Part shown: in pieces, positions 5,416 through 6,063 of the stretch
Position numbering within the stretch: position 1 is the stretch's first letter
Layout of the letters: the number at the start of each line of letters is the position of its first letter
Assembly (NCBI GenBank): GCA_003451975.1
Contig: DMIX01000098.1
Location: 1-6,063, forward strand
Length of the DNA: 6,063 nucleotides
Direction: 5' to 3'
Source of the DNA: Propionibacteriaceae bacterium
GTDB taxonomy: Bacteria; Actinomycetota; Actinomycetes; Propionibacteriales; Propionibacteriaceae
The notes under the pieces: generated by a model
Told to the model about the DNA's origin: nothing
The model's input: the letters and a program-made list of their open reading frames with translations, nothing else
The model's database searches: none
Program-made: the position numbers and the translations under genes

Positions 5416-6063
5416 ATGCCGGTGCCGGAGTGGATGAGCCAGGACCCTCGGCTGCGTCACCACCATCATCGTGACGCTCAGCCCGGGCTCACCGTGGCGT
5501 TCCCCGACTGGGTGAGTGATCCGGTTCGCGACGCCTTCGCCGGCGTCGGCATCGAGCGCCTGTGGCAACACCAGGCCGACGCAGCCAGCGCCGCGTTCTC
5601 CGGGCGCTCGGTGGCGATGGCTACGCCCACCGCGTCGGGCAAGAGCGCCGCCTATCTGTTGCCGGTGATCGCCGCCGGACTGGACCGCCGCATCGGATTC
5701 GCTGTGGATCGCGGGCCGCTGGACCTGGATCGAGGACACAGCGCTTTGTACCTGGCTCCGACCAAGGCACTGGCCCACGATCAGTTGCGGGCCTGCCGGG
5801 AATTGGGACTGTCGGGGTGGCAGCCGATCACCTTGGACGGAGATTCCAGCGACGGCGAGCGGCGCTTCGCCCGCGAACTCGGCCAATTCGTGCTCACCAA
5901 TCCCGACATGCTGCATCGCTCGATGTTGCCGTCCCATGAACGCTGGACCAGGCTGCTTTCGACGCTGCGCTATGTGGTGATCGACGAAGCGCACCGCTAC
6001 CGCGGGGTGTTCGGCGCTCACACGGCGGCCGTGTTGCGACGGCTGCGACGACTGGCTCATCAC
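5416..6063 (+). CDS. DEAD/DEAH-box helicase of the MrfA/YprA type, N-terminal part, cut by right window edge
   Basis: 216 codons are visible and the frame is open at the edge. Motifs appear in the superfamily 2 order: a Q-like segment LWQHQADAA (49-57), Walker A ATPTASGKS (69-77), motif Ia LAPTKALAHDQL (113-124), LTNPDMLH (160-167), and Walker B VVIDEAHRYRGVFG (187-200) with DEAH at 190-193. TNPDMLH together with RYRGVFG and the following RRLRRL is characteristic of the MrfA/YprA family (ATP-dependent 3'-5' helicases; B. subtilis MrfA acts in repair of mitomycin C damage), normally completed by a second RecA domain and a C-terminal DUF1998 zinc-binding region outside this window. M. tuberculosis has such a helicase (Rv3649) near topA (Rv3646c), which agrees with the setting here. 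The start ATG at 5416 has only a weak AGGGTAGG upstream; ATG 5434 is an alternative. A natural HHHH run is at residues 15-18. Confidence 0.92.
   Translation, partial: MPVPEWMSQDPRLRHHHHRDAQPGLTVAFPDWVSDPVRDAFAGVGIERLWQHQADAASAAFSGRSVAMATPTASGKSAAYLLPVIAAGLDRRIGFAVDRGPLDLDRGHSALYLAPTKALAHDQLRACRELGLSGWQPITLDGDSSDGERRFARELGQFVLTNPDMLHRSMLPSHERWTRLLSTLRYVVIDEAHRYRGVFGAHTAAVLRRLRRLAHH
5454..5477. repeat. Inverted repeat inside the helicase 5' coding region
   Basis: GCGTCAC (5454-5460) and GTGACGC (5471-5477) are perfect seven-base arms around a ten-base spacer, CACCATCATC. The spacer and its edges encode the HHHH run, so part of the symmetry may follow from codon choice. It begins 38 bases after the start codon. 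It could form an mRNA hairpin or serve as an operator, but no known regulator motif is recognised. Confidence 0.35.

Noticed and set aside
5383..6063. Minus-strand open frame opposite the helicase
   Set aside because: The plus strand encodes helicase motifs I, Ia and II in correct order; the minus-strand product has no recognisable feature.
1..6063. A novel mobile, defence or biosynthetic system
   Set aside because: No transposase, integrase, terminal repeats, CRISPR repeats, toxin-antitoxin pair or unusual composition was seen. All five genes have recognisable housekeeping-type folds in an ordinary actinobacterial arrangement.

Overview
The window is high-GC, densely coded DNA that reads as chromosomal sequence from an actinomycete (Actinomycetota). 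The arguments are the strong G/C bias at third codon positions, a type IA topoisomerase close to the actinobacterial kind, a membrane-tethered trypsin-like (S1C) protease with a Pro/Gly/Tyr-rich cytoplasmic arm, and a MrfA/YprA-type helicase near topA, as I recall it in mycobacteria. I cannot place the genus with confidence.

Layout. Three genes lie on the minus strand and are transcribed leftward: the 5' part of topA (cut by the left edge), an HtrA-like S1C serine protease, and a class I SAM-dependent methyltransferase with an NPPY motif. From about 4275 rightward two genes lie on the plus strand: a saccharopine-dehydrogenase-like Rossmann oxidoreductase and, 19 bases later, the 5' part of a DEAH-box helicase (cut by the right edge). 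The two arms diverge from a 126-base intergenic region (4149-4274). In it both start codons are preceded by the same AGACTGCA octamer, each with a TG two bases upstream and no good Shine-Dalgarno sequence. This suggests paired promoters giving leaderless or nearly leaderless transcripts.

Other non-coding signals. The 79-base gap between methyltransferase and protease (2603-2681) holds a tandem TCACAGG repeat with a 10-base period and a strong Shine-Dalgarno sequence for the protease. The 228-base gap between protease and topA (827-1054) holds a long stem-loop just past the protease stop codon, a likely terminator, and then the probable topA promoter and leader.

How the genes relate. topA and the helicase are DNA-topology and DNA-repair genes. 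The protease is an envelope quality-control type enzyme. The methyltransferase and the oxidoreductase have clear folds but unknown substrates. I see no mobile element, tRNA, rRNA, CRISPR array or defence cassette. The window looks like an ordinary housekeeping neighbourhood; the most interesting parts are the regulatory sequences and the two enzymes of unknown substrate.
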